Shown here: positions 26,546-35,451 of the stretch, one piece after another | Position numbering within the stretch: the first letter of the stretch is position 1 | How the letters are laid out: every line of letters begins with the position of its first letter | Assembly: GCA_013298625.1 (NCBI GenBank) | Contig: JAAFIF010000026.1 | Location: forward strand, 1-64,000 | Direction of reading: 5' to 3' | Length of the DNA stretch: 64,000 nucleotides | Source: Myxococcales bacterium | Lineage (GTDB): Bacteria > Myxococcota_A > Polyangia > Polyangiales > Ga0077539 | The notes under the pieces: generated by a model | Told to the model about the DNA's origin: nothing | Database searches by the model: none | The model's input: only the letters and a program-made list of their open reading frames with translations | Made by a program: the position numbers and the translations under genes

Positions 26546-27046
26546 TCAGAAGCGCGAGCGCGTGACGCCGGGGCCGAAGAGCCGCTCGCGCGCGTCGCGG
26601 GCGATCATGCGCACCGGAGGGCCGGGCGAGACCGTGCTGAACCACGCGCACGCCTCGTCCACCGTGCCGAACACTTTGACCAGAAACGGGACGCGCACGA
26701 CGAGCAACAAGCCCGTCACGACGCTGCGCACCGCCGTCTGGTGAAAGATCCGCCCCTCGCCGACGACGGCGACCGAGTGCACGCCGCGGACGCCTTCGCG
26801 CATGAGCTGCCCCATCGCGTTGCGCACCGGCTCGCTCGGCATCGGGACCTCGTCGTCCATGATCGCCAAGATCCCGGCGTTTTGCGGGTGCTGCTTCACC
26901 AGGTCGCGCACCGCGGTGCACGCGCAGAGCACGCTCGCGACGGTCACTTCGCCCTTCCACCACAGGACGCCGATGCGATCGGACGTCGCGATCAGGTGCG
27001 CGTCGTCGCACGAGATCACGCGCAGCGCTGTGGCGGTAGCAACCAT
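26546..27046 (-). CDS. STAS-like hypothetical protein
   Basis: A protein of 166 residues from ATG 27046; upstream in-frame starts are possible. Its pattern of strands and helices (VLWWKGEV near 25-32, ILAIMDDEVPMP, VHSVAVVGEG) is like the STAS/SpoIIAA-related proteins of myxobacteria and like the gene at 613-1098. No signal peptide is present. The function is unknown. It is divergent from the superoxide-reductase-like gene at 27185. Confidence 0.65.
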   Translation of the reverse strand: MVATATALRVISCDDAHLIATSDRIGVLWWKGEVTVASVLCACTAVRDLVKQHPQNAGILAIMDDEVPMPSEPVRNAMGQLMREGVRGVHSVAVVGEGRIFHQTAVRSVVTGLLLVVRVPFLVKVFGTVDEACAWFSTVSPGPPVRMIARDARERLFGPGVTRSRF

Positions 27047-27167
27047 TCGAACCCGCGCGAAGGGTGCCACGCACCGCGAGAACACGCGATCTTTCAGCGA
27101 GATGCGCGGTTTGTCCTTCGGCGCAATCACTGCGCATCGGAGGGGTGCGCGCAGGGTCTGCAACGGG

Positions 27168-27175
27168 TGTAGAAC
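27168..27175 (+). promoter_or_regulatory. -10-like promoter TGTAGAAC
   Basis: TGTAGAAC ends 9 bases before ATG 27185, with no ribosome-binding site between, as in other apparently leaderless genes here. Confidence 0.4.
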
Positions 27176-27184
27176 TGCGCGGGC

Positions 27185-27904
27185 ATGAAGAGCACACGAC
27201 GCGAACTGTTGCAGCAATTGGCCACCGTCTCGGGGCTCGCGATCCTCGCGCCCGTCGCGGTGGCGTGCACGCCTTCGAGCACCAGCGCCAACGGCAACGG
27301 GGCGACGGACACCAACGCCAACTCCATCGCCAACGCGAGCTCGGGTGGGGCGAGCGCGAGCGCAGAGATTCCGAAGGCGCGTCCCGAGGGCTGGGATCCG
27401 GTCGCGTACAACCGTGATCGCGGCAACGCAGGGGCGATCCCAGAGACGTACCGCGCGCAGATCAACAGCGCCGACGGCGCGACGCAGCACTTGGGAAAAC
27501 ACCTTCCGTACGTGGCCACGATCGCCGCCGGCGCGGTGCCCGCGGGGATGCTCGCGCTCATGTGGGGAGACCCTTCGCGCGGCAACGCCAAGCACCCCAA
27601 CGCGCCGCCGAGCGAGAGCAACCCGACGGGGCATTGGTACAACTGGGTGAAGATCCGCAAGGCGACCGACGGTGAAGCGCAAGAGAGCGAGAGCCGCTTC
27701 AGCGCGTGGCCCGCAGCGGGCGCGAGCGACACTGGTCGCTACGCCGCGCACGAGGGCACCGACCCCGCCGCCGACGCCGGAAAGAACACCGTGTACCTCG
27801 TCGCGCTCCCCGCCGACGTGCGCCCCGGCGACGTCGTTCGCGTGCACGCGCACTGCCTCACGCACGGCGAGTACGTGGACTTCGTGACCGTCCCCGCGGC
27901 GTGA
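27185..27904 (+). CDS. Tat-exported superoxide-reductase-like lipoprotein
   Basis: A protein of 239 residues. The N-terminus has the twin-arginine motif TRRELLQ, a hydrophobic core and the lipobox AVAC28, followed by an Asn/Ser-rich linker. The mature domain resembles the iron site of superoxide reductase (desulfoferrodoxin/neelaredoxin): GKH (H106), HPN (H137), GHWYNW (H150) and, near the C-terminus, HCLTHG (C224, H227), giving four His and one Cys in the expected order. Residues 137 and 150 are further apart than in classical enzymes. The likely role is superoxide detoxification outside the cytoplasm; a binding-only role is possible. Confidence 0.75.
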   Translation: MKSTRRELLQQLATVSGLAILAPVAVACTPSSTSANGNGATDTNANSIANASSGGASASAEIPKARPEGWDPVAYNRDRGNAGAIPETYRAQINSADGATQHLGKHLPYVATIAAGAVPAGMLALMWGDPSRGNAKHPNAPPSESNPTGHWYNWVKIRKATDGEAQESESRFSAWPAAGASDTGRYAAHEGTDPAADAGKNTVYLVALPADVRPGDVVRVHAHCLTHGEYVDFVTVPAA

Positions 27905-27908
27905 AGGA

Positions 27909-28604
27909 CTACAGCCCGAGTCGGTAATTGATCGCGAGGGACGGGACGAAGAAGGGCCGATCGGCGCGGTTGTCTTTGCCAAACGCGTAGAGCATCGAGA
28001 CGAAGCCGCCCACGCTGAGCGCGCGCGTCGCGAACACGTTGAGCCCGAGCTCGGTCGACGAGAAGCCGACCCAGCCGCCGTCGGTGTTGCGAGGCCACAC
28101 GCCGGTGAAGGACATCGACTGCGAGCCCACGAGCTCGAGTCGATCGCTCGCGAAGCGAACCCCCGCGCGAACGCCGAAATCTCCGGTGACGTACGGCGTC
28201 GGGTCCGAGCGCTCGGCGAACATCGCTCCGCCCGCGACCCCGAGAGTGAACGCCAGGTAGTCCGTCGCCGGGTTGATCCGCACGCCGACGCGCGCCGCTG
28301 CGAGACCGGCGCTCGTGCGCGACACGGGCGCTCCGACGACGGTGCGACTCTCGCTCACCGCTGCGCCGACGAGGTCGCCCGTGACGGCCACGTCGCGCGC
28401 GACTTGATGACCGTAGCGGACGTCGACGTGGGCGCCCGGGAGGTTCCACACGTCGCCGGTGTACGAGGCTGCGCCGCCGACCGAGTGGGTCCCCACCGCG
28501 GCGCGATGCGCGCCTTCGAAGGGCAGCGTGACGCCCGGAGGCGCCGCGCATCCTGCGAGAAATGAGAGTGAAATAGCCGCTGCGATCGCGCAGCGACGGC
28601 CCAT
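27909..28604 (-). CDS. Outer-membrane beta-barrel-like lipoprotein
   Basis: A protein of 231 residues from ATG 28604, chosen because it gives a compact lipoprotein signal (MGRRCAIAAAISLSFLAGC) and GGGGA lies upstream; ATG 28628 would add eight residues. The mature part is a series of amphipathic strands with a terminal aromatic/Leu pattern (SLAINYRLGL), suggesting a barrel. The family was not recognised. It is convergent with the gene at 27185 (four bases between stops) and divergent from eutB. Confidence 0.75.
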   Translation of the reverse strand: MGRRCAIAAAISLSFLAGCAAPPGVTLPFEGAHRAAVGTHSVGGAASYTGDVWNLPGAHVDVRYGHQVARDVAVTGDLVGAAVSESRTVVGAPVSRTSAGLAAARVGVRINPATDYLAFTLGVAGGAMFAERSDPTPYVTGDFGVRAGVRFASDRLELVGSQSMSFTGVWPRNTDGGWVGFSSTELGLNVFATRALSVGGFVSMLYAFGKDNRADRPFFVPSLAINYRLGL

Positions 28605-28675
28605 AAGCAATCGATTCCCCACATGCATGAGCGCGACCGTAGCAGCGCGCGCGCAGCGAATCCAAGCGGGAGCAG

Positions 28676-28684
28676 TGGTAGCCT
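28676..28684 (+). promoter_or_regulatory. Extended -10-like promoter TGGTAGCCT of the eut operon
   Basis: TGGTAGCCT, identical to 8119-8127, ends 16 bases before ATG 28701. No -35 was recognised. Confidence 0.4.
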
Positions 28685-28700
28685 CGCGGGCCTGACACCG

Positions 28701-30104
28701 ATGTCTCGCCCGCTCACCGCATGCGTCTTCGGAAGGGTCTTCTCCTTCGACTCCGTCAAAGACGTGCTCAACAAGGCCAGCGACCTGCGCTCGGGCGACG
28801 TGCAAGCGGGGCTCGCCGCGGGCAGCGACCGCGAGCGCGTCGCAGCCAAGCGCGTCCTGTCCGAGCTCACCCTCGAAGAGCTCTACGAGAACCCCTCGGT
28901 CCCGTACGAAGAAGACGAGCTCACGCGGCTCTTTCAAGACAGCGCCGATCGCTCTGCGCGCCGTCGGCTGTCGTCCATGTCCATCGGAGAAGTGCGCGAG
29001 TGGGTCCTCGACGCCAACACGTCGGGCGACGATCTCGCGAGGGTTTCTCCAGGGCTCACGCCAGAGATGATCTCGGCCGTCGCCAAGCTCATGTCCAACA
29101 TGGACCTCGTGGCCGCCGCCCGAAAGATCCGCGTCGTCACCCGCTGCAACAACACCCTCGGCCTCGCGCAGCGCATCTCGTCGCGCTTGCAGCCGAACCA
29201 CCCGCGCGACGCCATCGACGGGATCCTCGCGGTGATCCTCGAAGGGCTCTCCTACGGCAACGGCGACGCCGTCATCGGAATCAACCCGTCGACCGAGACC
29301 GTCGAGAGCACCGTCGAGATCTTGCAGCGCACCCGCGCGCTCATCGATCACCTGCAAATCCCCGCGCAGAACTGCGTCTTGTCGCACGTCACCGTGCAGA
29401 TGCAGGCCATGCAGCGCGGCGCTCCGCTGGACCTCTGCTTTCAGTCCATCGCCGGCAGCGAAGGGGCCAACAAGAACTTCGGCGTCTCGATGTCGGTCCT
29501 CGACGAAGCGCACGCGATGACTCGCGAGCTCGGCGCCGCCAAGGGGCCCAACCGCATGTACTTCGAGACCGGGCAGGGCACGGCGCTCTCGGCCAACGCT
29601 CACTACGGGACCGATCAGATGACCATGGAAGCGCGCGCGTACGGCCTCGCGCGCCGCTACGCCCCCTTCATCGTCAACTCGGTCGTGGGCTTCATCGGCC
29701 CCGAGTACCTGCACGACGCCAAGCAGATCACCCGCGCGGGGCTCGAAGATCACTTCATGGGCAAATGGAGCGGCCTCCCGATGGGCTGCGACGCCTGCTA
29801 CACCAACCACGCCGAGTGCGACCAGAACGACCTCGAGAACCTCGAGATCCTCCTCGCCACCGCGGGCGTGACATACCTCATGGGCATCCCCGCGGGCGAC
29901 GACGTGATGCTCAACTACGAGACGACCTCGTTTCACAACAACGCCACGCTGCGGCACGTGCTCGGGCTGCGACCGGCGCCCGAGTTCGAAGCGTGGCTCG
30001 AGCGCGTGGGGCTGTGGCGCGAGGGGCGCATGACCGAGCGCGCCGGTGATCCTTCGGTGTTCTTGCGACGCGAGGCCGTGCGCCACGCGGTGTTCGGAGG
30101 CTGA
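28701..30104 (+). CDS. eutB: Ethanolamine ammonia-lyase large subunit
   Basis: A protein of 467 residues from ATG 28701; the frame opens earlier, at 28623, but family alignment favours MSRPLTA. It matches EutB throughout (LSSMSIGEVREWVLDA, RCNNTLGLAQRISSRLQPNHPRD, FQSIAGSEGANKNFGV, YFETGQGTALSANAHYGTD). With EutC and adenosylcobalamin it converts ethanolamine to acetaldehyde and ammonia. It is the first gene of the operon eutB-eutC-eutL-permease, with three bases to eutC. Confidence 0.97.
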   Translation: MSRPLTACVFGRVFSFDSVKDVLNKASDLRSGDVQAGLAAGSDRERVAAKRVLSELTLEELYENPSVPYEEDELTRLFQDSADRSARRRLSSMSIGEVREWVLDANTSGDDLARVSPGLTPEMISAVAKLMSNMDLVAAARKIRVVTRCNNTLGLAQRISSRLQPNHPRDAIDGILAVILEGLSYGNGDAVIGINPSTETVESTVEILQRTRALIDHLQIPAQNCVLSHVTVQMQAMQRGAPLDLCFQSIAGSEGANKNFGVSMSVLDEAHAMTRELGAAKGPNRMYFETGQGTALSANAHYGTDQMTMEARAYGLARRYAPFIVNSVVGFIGPEYLHDAKQITRAGLEDHFMGKWSGLPMGCDACYTNHAECDQNDLENLEILLATAGVTYLMGIPAGDDVMLNYETTSFHNNATLRHVLGLRPAPEFEAWLERVGLWREGRMTERAGDPSVFLRREAVRHAVFGG

Positions 30105-30107
30105 TCG

Positions 30108-31013
30108 ATGGGCATCTCGATCGACGACGACGCGATCGAAGCGATCGTGCGCGCGGTGAAGAAGCGCATGGGCGCGAGCGAGAGCGCCGCGGCTGCGACC
30201 GTCGTAGACCGCTACGCGCCGCCCAAGGACTGCGGCGGAGGCAGCGGGCACAGCTGCACGAGCGACCCGCGGCCGATTCACTCGGTCAAAGACCCGGCGT
30301 TCGAGGCGATGCTGCCGAAGCTCGTCGCGATGACGTCTTCGCAGATCGCCGTCGGCCACGCGGGCTCGCGCTTTCGCACGGATCTCTACCTCCGCGTGCG
30401 CGAAGGCCACGCGGACGCGCGCGACGCCGTGCACAGCGACGTCGGGCCCGAGTGGCCTGTGCAGCAGCAGCTGATCTCGCTCGAGACCCGCTGCAAAGAC
30501 CGCGGCGAGTACCTGCTCTATCCCAACCACGGGCGGCGCTTGAGCGAGACGTCTCGGGCCACGGTGCAGGCCTACGCGGACACGCGGCCCGACGTGCAGA
30601 TCATCGTGGGCGACGGGCTCTCGCCGAACGCCATCGTGCAAAACGGCGCGGATTCGCTGCGCGAATTGCAGGCCTCGCTCGCGCTCGCGGGGCTTCGCAC
30701 GGGCGTGGGGTTCTTCGTGAAGCACGCGCGCATCGGGGTGGCCGACGAGATCGGCGTCCTCGTGGGAGCGCGCGCCACGGTGATGCTCGTCGGCGAGCGC
30801 CCCGGGCTCGGAACGGGCGATTCGCTGAGCTTCTACATCGCGATCAACCCCAAGCTCGACCAGGACAACGCCGAGAAGAACTGCATCTCCAACGTGCGCC
30901 CGATCGGGATCGCCCCGAGCGAGGCCGCTGAGCAAACGGCGACCATTTTGCGACGAGGATTCGAGGCGGGCGTCGGCGGCGTCGCGCTCGGGCTCGGCTG
31001 GGGACGACGCTGA
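30108..31013 (+). CDS. eutC: Ethanolamine ammonia-lyase small subunit
   Basis: A protein of 301 residues, with a helical N-terminus that in family members guides the enzyme to microcompartments, then the EutC core (SRFRTDLYLRVREGHADARDAV, SDVGPEW, VGDGLSPNAI, GERPGLGTGDSLSFY, NCISNVRP). It contributes half of the adenosylcobalamin site. Residues about 40-50 are a Gly/Cys-containing insertion linking the tail to the core. It lies two bases before eutL. Confidence 0.97.
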   Translation: MGISIDDDAIEAIVRAVKKRMGASESAAAATVVDRYAPPKDCGGGSGHSCTSDPRPIHSVKDPAFEAMLPKLVAMTSSQIAVGHAGSRFRTDLYLRVREGHADARDAVHSDVGPEWPVQQQLISLETRCKDRGEYLLYPNHGRRLSETSRATVQAYADTRPDVQIIVGDGLSPNAIVQNGADSLRELQASLALAGLRTGVGFFVKHARIGVADEIGVLVGARATVMLVGERPGLGTGDSLSFYIAINPKLDQDNAEKNCISNVRPIGIAPSEAAEQTATILRRGFEAGVGGVALGLGWGRR

Positions 31014-31015
31014 CC

Positions 31016-31687
31016 ATGACCAGAAAATTCGCTCTCGAGAAGATGCAAGCGCGCGTGCTCTCGTGCCGCGCGCTGCCCCACGCGGACGCGAGGCTCTGCC
31101 GCGCGCTCGGGCTGCCCGAGGTGAGCGAGCGCACGTCGCTCGGCTTGATTACGTGTGATCAAGACGACACGCTGTACGCGGCGCTCGACCACGCTACGAA
31201 GATGGCCGACGTCGAGGTGCTCTACGCCAAGAGCTTCTACGCGGGCAGCGCGCACGCCTCGGGGCCGCTGTCGGGAGAGGTCCTCGGGGTGATCTCGTCG
31301 AACGACCCCGAGTCCGTGGACCAGGGCTTGCGCGCGATCGTGGACGCGGTCGATCGGGTGTTCTCGTTTTGGGCCGTCGGTGCGACGGGGGTGGCGATGT
31401 TTCCCACGGTGATTCCGAGCGCGGGGAGGTACCTGGCCGCGCAATCAGGGGTCGCAGTGGGCCAGCCGCTCGGGTACTTCATCGCGCCGCCCATCGAGGC
31501 GGTGCTCGGCGTGGACGCTGCGCTCAAGGCCGCCGACGTGAAACTGGCGAAGTTCTTCGGCCCGCCCACTGAGACCAACTTCGCAGGGGCGTACATCACC
31601 GGGTCGCTCGACGCTGTCGAAGCCGCGGCGAAGGCGTTTGCGATGGCGGTCGTCGACGTGGCGATCGACCCGCGGCGCTCGAAATGA
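31016..31687 (+). CDS. eutL: Ethanolamine microcompartment shell protein EutL
   Basis: A protein of 223 residues with two tandem BMC-like halves: about 1-105 (SLGLITCDQDDTLYAALDHATK, ADVEVLYAKSFYAGS) and about 106-220 (GQPLGYFIAPPIEAVLGVDAALKAADV, FFGPPTETNFAGAYITGSLDAVEAA). EutL forms trimers with a gated pore in the shell of ethanolamine microcompartments. It is the only shell gene in the window; no hexamer-type BMC protein or aldehyde dehydrogenase follows. It overlaps the permease gene by four bases (ATGA). Confidence 0.95.
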   Translation: MTRKFALEKMQARVLSCRALPHADARLCRALGLPEVSERTSLGLITCDQDDTLYAALDHATKMADVEVLYAKSFYAGSAHASGPLSGEVLGVISSNDPESVDQGLRAIVDAVDRVFSFWAVGATGVAMFPTVIPSAGRYLAAQSGVAVGQPLGYFIAPPIEAVLGVDAALKAADVKLAKFFGPPTETNFAGAYITGSLDAVEAAAKAFAMAVVDVAIDPRRSK

Positions 31688-33006
31688 GCGCGCAGCCGCC
31701 GGCGTTGAAGCGCTCGCTCGGCGTCCTGCACCTCTGGGGACTCGCCGTCGGAATGGTCATCTCGGGCGACTATTTCGGCTGGAACCTCGGCCTCTCGCAC
31801 GGCGGCCCCTTCGGCATGGTGATCGCGACGCTCGCGGTGACCGTGCTCTACGTGTGCTTCATCTTTAGCTACACGGAGCTGGCCGCGGCGATCCCGCACT
31901 CGGGCGGGCCGAGCGCGTTCGCGCGCAGAGGGTTTGGTCCGCGGGGCGCGCTCGTGGCGGGCAGCGCGACGCTCATCGAGTTTCTGTTCGCGCCGCCGGC
32001 GATCGCGCGAGCGGTGGGCGCGTACGTGCACTTTCGCGTCCCGCAGCTGTCGGTCAACGTCGTCAGCGTGCTGGCGTTCGTCGTGTTCGGCGCGATCAAC
32101 GCGATGGGCGTCTCGCTCGCGGCCTCGCTCGAGCTGATCATCACGGCGCTGGCGGTCTTCGAGCTGGGGCTCTTCTTCGTGCTCACCGCCCCGCACGTCT
32201 CGATGCAGACCCTGAGCGCGCAGCCCTTGCTGCCCGAAGGGTGGGGCGGCGTGTTCGCGGCGGTGCCGTTCGCGATCTGGTTCTACCTCGGGCTCGAGGG
32301 CGCGGCGATGAGCGCCGAGGAGGTGATCGAGCCGAAGAAGACCATTCCACGGGGGTTTTTGGCGGCGATTGTGACGTTGGTCTCGCTCGCGCTCGGCGTG
32401 CTCGTGTGCACGAGCGGCGTGATGCCCTGGCGCGAGCTGGTGCTCGACGACTCGCCGCTGCCCAAGGTGCTCGCGCGGGTGCTCTCTCGCACGCACCCGA
32501 TGACGCACTTGATGGTGTACCTGGGCCTGCTCGGGCTGCTCGCGAGCTTTCACGGGATCATCTTGGGCTGCTCGCGGCAGATCTTCTCGCTCGCGCGCGA
32601 CAACGTGCTCCCGCCCATCTTCGCGCAGCTGCACGCGACGCGGCGCACGCCCGTCCCCGCGCTCGCGCTCTCGTGCGCCATCGGCATCGCCGCCACCCTC
32701 TCCGGAAAGACCGACGCCCTCATCACCATGAGCGTCCTCGGCGCCCTCGTCGTGTACGGGACCAGCATGGCCGCCGCGCTGAAGCTTCGTCGCAGCGAGC
32801 CCGAGCTCGAGCGCCCGTTTCGCGCGCCGCTGCACCCCGTGTTGCCCGTCACGGCGATCGTGCTCTCGACGGTGGCGTTCGCGTCGGTCGCGTGGAGCGC
32901 GCGGGGCGTGACGCTCTTGTTCGTGTCCGTGATGACCGCGTTTGTGCTGCTATTTCAGCGGCGAATCGCGAGCGTCACTGCGCCGGAGCCGGGTCGGTCA
33001 CCGTGA
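31684..33006 (+). CDS. eat: Ethanolamine permease, APC family
   Basis: A protein of 440 residues with about 12 membrane helices. It starts LGVLHLWGLAVGMVISGDYFGWN and carries IPHSGGPSAFARRGFGP in helix 3 and FYLGLEGAAMSAEEVIEPKK, typical of the APC-superfamily ethanolamine transporter. It is translationally coupled to eutL. Transport of ethanolamine fits the operon. The final 32 bases overlap the convergent OmpA gene. Confidence 0.92.
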   Translation: MSAQPPALKRSLGVLHLWGLAVGMVISGDYFGWNLGLSHGGPFGMVIATLAVTVLYVCFIFSYTELAAAIPHSGGPSAFARRGFGPRGALVAGSATLIEFLFAPPAIARAVGAYVHFRVPQLSVNVVSVLAFVVFGAINAMGVSLAASLELIITALAVFELGLFFVLTAPHVSMQTLSAQPLLPEGWGGVFAAVPFAIWFYLGLEGAAMSAEEVIEPKKTIPRGFLAAIVTLVSLALGVLVCTSGVMPWRELVLDDSPLPKVLARVLSRTHPMTHLMVYLGLLGLLASFHGIILGCSRQIFSLARDNVLPPIFAQLHATRRTPVPALALSCAIGIAATLSGKTDALITMSVLGALVVYGTSMAAALKLRRSEPELERPFRAPLHPVLPVTAIVLSTVAFASVAWSARGVTLLFVSVMTAFVLLFQRRIASVTAPEPGRSP

Positions 33007-33466
33007 ACTCGACGCGGCGGTTGCGGTCGTGGCAGCCGTCGTTGTCCTCGCGGCACACCGGCTGCGTGACGCCGTAGCCGACGGGCTCGAAGCTCACGCT
33101 GGTGGCGCCGTGCGACTGCAGGTACGTCGCGACCGAGCGCGCGCGGCGCGTCGAGAGGTCGAGGTTGGTCGCCGCGTCTCCGCGAAGGTCCGTGTGCCCT
33201 TCGATGCGCACCCGACGGATCTGCTGGTTGTCGCGCAAGAGCGCCGCGAGGTCGCGCAGGACGGACTCGCTCTGTCCCTCTTGGATCTCGTCGCTGTTGG
33301 TCGCGAACTGAATCTGCTGCGAAAGCGTGATGTGCCCCCGGTTGAAGATCAGGTTGCCGAAGGTCCCGCTCGAGGTGGGCGCCCACTGCGCGCGAGGGCT
33401 CGAGCCGCACGCGGCGAGCGAGAGCGCCGTCGCGACGAGCGCCGAGCGAATGATGGATCGTTGCAT
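32975..33466 (-). CDS. OmpA-family peptidoglycan-binding lipoprotein
   Basis: A protein of 163 residues from ATG 33466, with a signal ending in LAAC near residue 20. The C-terminal OmpA domain (about 55-155) has IEGHTDLRGD and NLDLSTRRARSVATYL, which bind diaminopimelate of peptidoglycan. It therefore anchors the outer membrane to the wall. It ends in a Pro/Ala tail. No partner gene lies next to it. It overlaps the convergent permease gene. Confidence 0.88.
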   Translation of the reverse strand: MQRSIIRSALVATALSLAACGSSPRAQWAPTSSGTFGNLIFNRGHITLSQQIQFATNSDEIQEGQSESVLRDLAALLRDNQQIRRVRIEGHTDLRGDAATNLDLSTRRARSVATYLQSHGATSVSFEPVGYGVTQPVCREDNDGCHDRNRRVEFTVTDPAPAQ

Positions 33467-33833
33467 GAGCTTTCTCTTACTCCATTTCGCGACGCGCGGA
33501 CGGCGTCGTCGAAGCGTCAGAACGAAGCTCGAGCTCCTGCGATTCAGGCGACGCGATCGAATCGTCGACGCCCGCGCACGCGCGGGTCGATGACTCATTG
33601 TCCTCGGTAATTCGCTGTTCGATTCGCTTCTCTGCGGGGACGACTTCGATGACAATGGGAGACTTTTCGGTGAAGAGAGCGTGGTTGCGCCTCGCGCGTC
33701 GCTGTCGCGACTTCGTCGAAGACCCATCGCCTGACGCCCGAGACGCGGACCGCTGCGTCGGCCGCGAGGTTGCGCGGTGTAGAATTTCTGCGACCGAGCC
33801 CGCGCTGCGGTCATCACAAGGACAACGACAGAC
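33467..33833. other. Gene-free region between OmpA and msrA genes
   Basis: 367 bases. A minus-strand frame with protein-like composition ends at 33477 but has no start codon in the gap, and a plus-strand frame (33598-33837) overlaps the msrA start by four bases but looks random. A -10-like TGTAGAAT (33778-33785) may serve msrA. Nothing else was recognised. Confidence 0.5.
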
Positions 33834-34340
33834 ATGAGCAACGAACGCGCAGTGTTGGCTGGGGGATGCTTCTGGGGGATGCAGGACCTCATTCGAAGGT
33901 TCACTGGGGTCGTGACGACCCGCGTGGGGTACACGGGCGGGAGCGTCCCCAACGCTACGTACAGCGTGGTGAAGACCGGGCGCTCGGGCCACGCCGAGTC
34001 GATCGAGATCGTCTTCGACCCCGCTGTGGTGAGCTACCGAGCGCTGCTCGAGTGGTTCTTTCAGATCCACGACCCGACGACGAAGAACCGTCAGGGCAAC
34101 GACATCGGGACGCAGTATCGCTCGGCGATTTTCTACACGTCCGACGAGCAGAAGCGCGTCGCTGAAGAGACCATCGCCGCGGTCAACAAGAGCGGACTGT
34201 GGCCGGGCCCCGTCGCGACCGAGCTCGTCGCGGCCAGTGATTTCTGGGAGGCCGAGCCGATGCACCAGGACTACCTCGAGCGCTACCCCGACGGGTACAC
34301 GTGCCACTTCGTGCGGCCGAATTGGAAGATCGCGAAGTAG
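33834..34340 (+). CDS. msrA: Peptide-methionine (S)-S-oxide reductase
   Basis: A protein of 168 residues with catalytic Cys12 in GGCFWG, then RVGYTGG, and [22 protein letters not shown], the MsrA signature. It repairs oxidised methionine. The ATG follows AAGGAC nine bases upstream. It has no signal peptide and is cytoplasmic. It precedes a lipoprotein gene by 46 bases. Confidence 0.95.
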   Translation: MSNERAVLAGGCFWGMQDLIRRFTGVVTTRVGYTGGSVPNATYSVVKTGRSGHAESIEIVFDPAVVSYRALLEWFFQIHDPTTKNRQGNDIGTQYRSAIFYTSDEQKRVAEETIAAVNKSGLWPGPVATELVAASDFWEAEPMHQDYLERYPDGYTCHFVRPNWKIAK

Positions 34341-34386
34341 CTTGGGCGTTCTCAGCCGCGGAGATTTCTGCGAGAGAACCAGCACC

Positions 34387-35448
34387 ATGATCAACGCCCA
34401 CGCACGCATCACCCTCGCGCTGCTCGCCGCGCTCAGCGCTTGCACCGGCGCTCGAGGCGCGTCGAACAACGAACCCACGAATTCAACTTCGGGTAGCCAG
34501 AGCGCGCTCGATTCTGCGGACTCGGCGACGCCAGCGGCCGTCGCGGTCGCCGACGCGGCCACGGCTGCTGCGCCTGCGGTCGACCCCGCGCTCGCCGCGG
34601 TGCTCGCCGCGCACCACGCCGAGCAGCCCAACTGGAGAGGCACGGCGCGGGTGCTGTTCGGGCCGATCGCCGTCGACGACCCGACCGACCCGGGGACGCA
34701 CGCGGTCGCCATCGTGATGGGCGATGCGCCGTCGCTGGTGTACACGGCGGTCCCGTTCGTCGCGGGGCAGAGCGCGCAGGGGTCTCTGTACGGGGTCGAC
34801 GCAGAGAAGATCACCGGGCTCTCGGTGCGGCGGATCAACGCCGATCAGCGGCCGGACGTGGCGGTGTTTCTTCGCGACGAGGTCGTGACCGAGTCGTACG
34901 TGGGCGTGGGCGTGCAGGCGCAGCTCTTCACGCTCGACACGAGCACCGAGCGCACGATGGTCTCGCTGTATCGCGCGCAGCTCGAGCTCGCGGGCGTTCG
35001 CAGCGAGGCCGAGCTCGACGCGCAGATCCCGACGCTCGGCAGCTTCGAAGCGCCCACCGCGACGACGAGCCCAGGGCGCTTTCTCGCGCGCCTGCGCTAC
35101 GCGACGCCCGAGCAGTTCGTGTCCGTCGTCCCTGCGGCGGGCATCCGCCTCTGCCAAGACGTCCCCGACCGCAGCGGAACGCGCCGAAAGACCTGCCGCT
35201 CCGTCGCCCGCAACCGCGTCGCGAGCGAGTACACTGCGCGCTACAACATCCGCCGGTCACTGGGTGAGTTCGCGGACCTCGGCCTCGATGACCACCGCGG
35301 ACTGCAGATGCCGAGCTGCCAGCGGCGCGCGCAAGAGCTGCAGTGCGGCGCCAACGAGGGTGGCCCCGTGGGCGTCAGCTGGACGCTCACCGTCGAAGCT
35401 GGCGTCCTGCGCATCGCCGAGGTCTCGCCCTGGCACGAGAGCTCGTAG
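34387..35448 (+). CDS. Secreted lipoprotein of unknown function
   Basis: A protein of 353 residues from ATG 34387, with a signal ending in LSAC near residue 19. An Ala/Ser-rich linker is followed by a mostly beta domain with a pair of Cys in LCQDVPDRSGTRRKTC and another in PSCQRRAQELQC. No family was recognised. It follows msrA. Its stop is three bases from that of the convergent sigma-factor gene. Confidence 0.7.
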   Translation: MINAHARITLALLAALSACTGARGASNNEPTNSTSGSQSALDSADSATPAAVAVADAATAAAPAVDPALAAVLAAHHAEQPNWRGTARVLFGPIAVDDPTDPGTHAVAIVMGDAPSLVYTAVPFVAGQSAQGSLYGVDAEKITGLSVRRINADQRPDVAVFLRDEVVTESYVGVGVQAQLFTLDTSTERTMVSLYRAQLELAGVRSEAELDAQIPTLGSFEAPTATTSPGRFLARLRYATPEQFVSVVPAAGIRLCQDVPDRSGTRRKTCRSVARNRVASEYTARYNIRRSLGEFADLGLDDHRGLQMPSCQRRAQELQCGANEGGPVGVSWTLTVEAGVLRIAEVSPWHESS

Positions 35449-35451
35449 CGC

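Noticed and set aside
33477..33836. Minus-strand protein-like frame before the OmpA gene
   Set aside because: The composition is plausible (IVIEVVPAEKRIEQ) but no ATG, GTG or TTG start occurs in the gap.
33598..33837. 79-codon plus-strand frame ending at the msrA start
   Set aside because: It has a 4-base overlap with msrA but no ribosome-binding site, and the sequence is random-looking.
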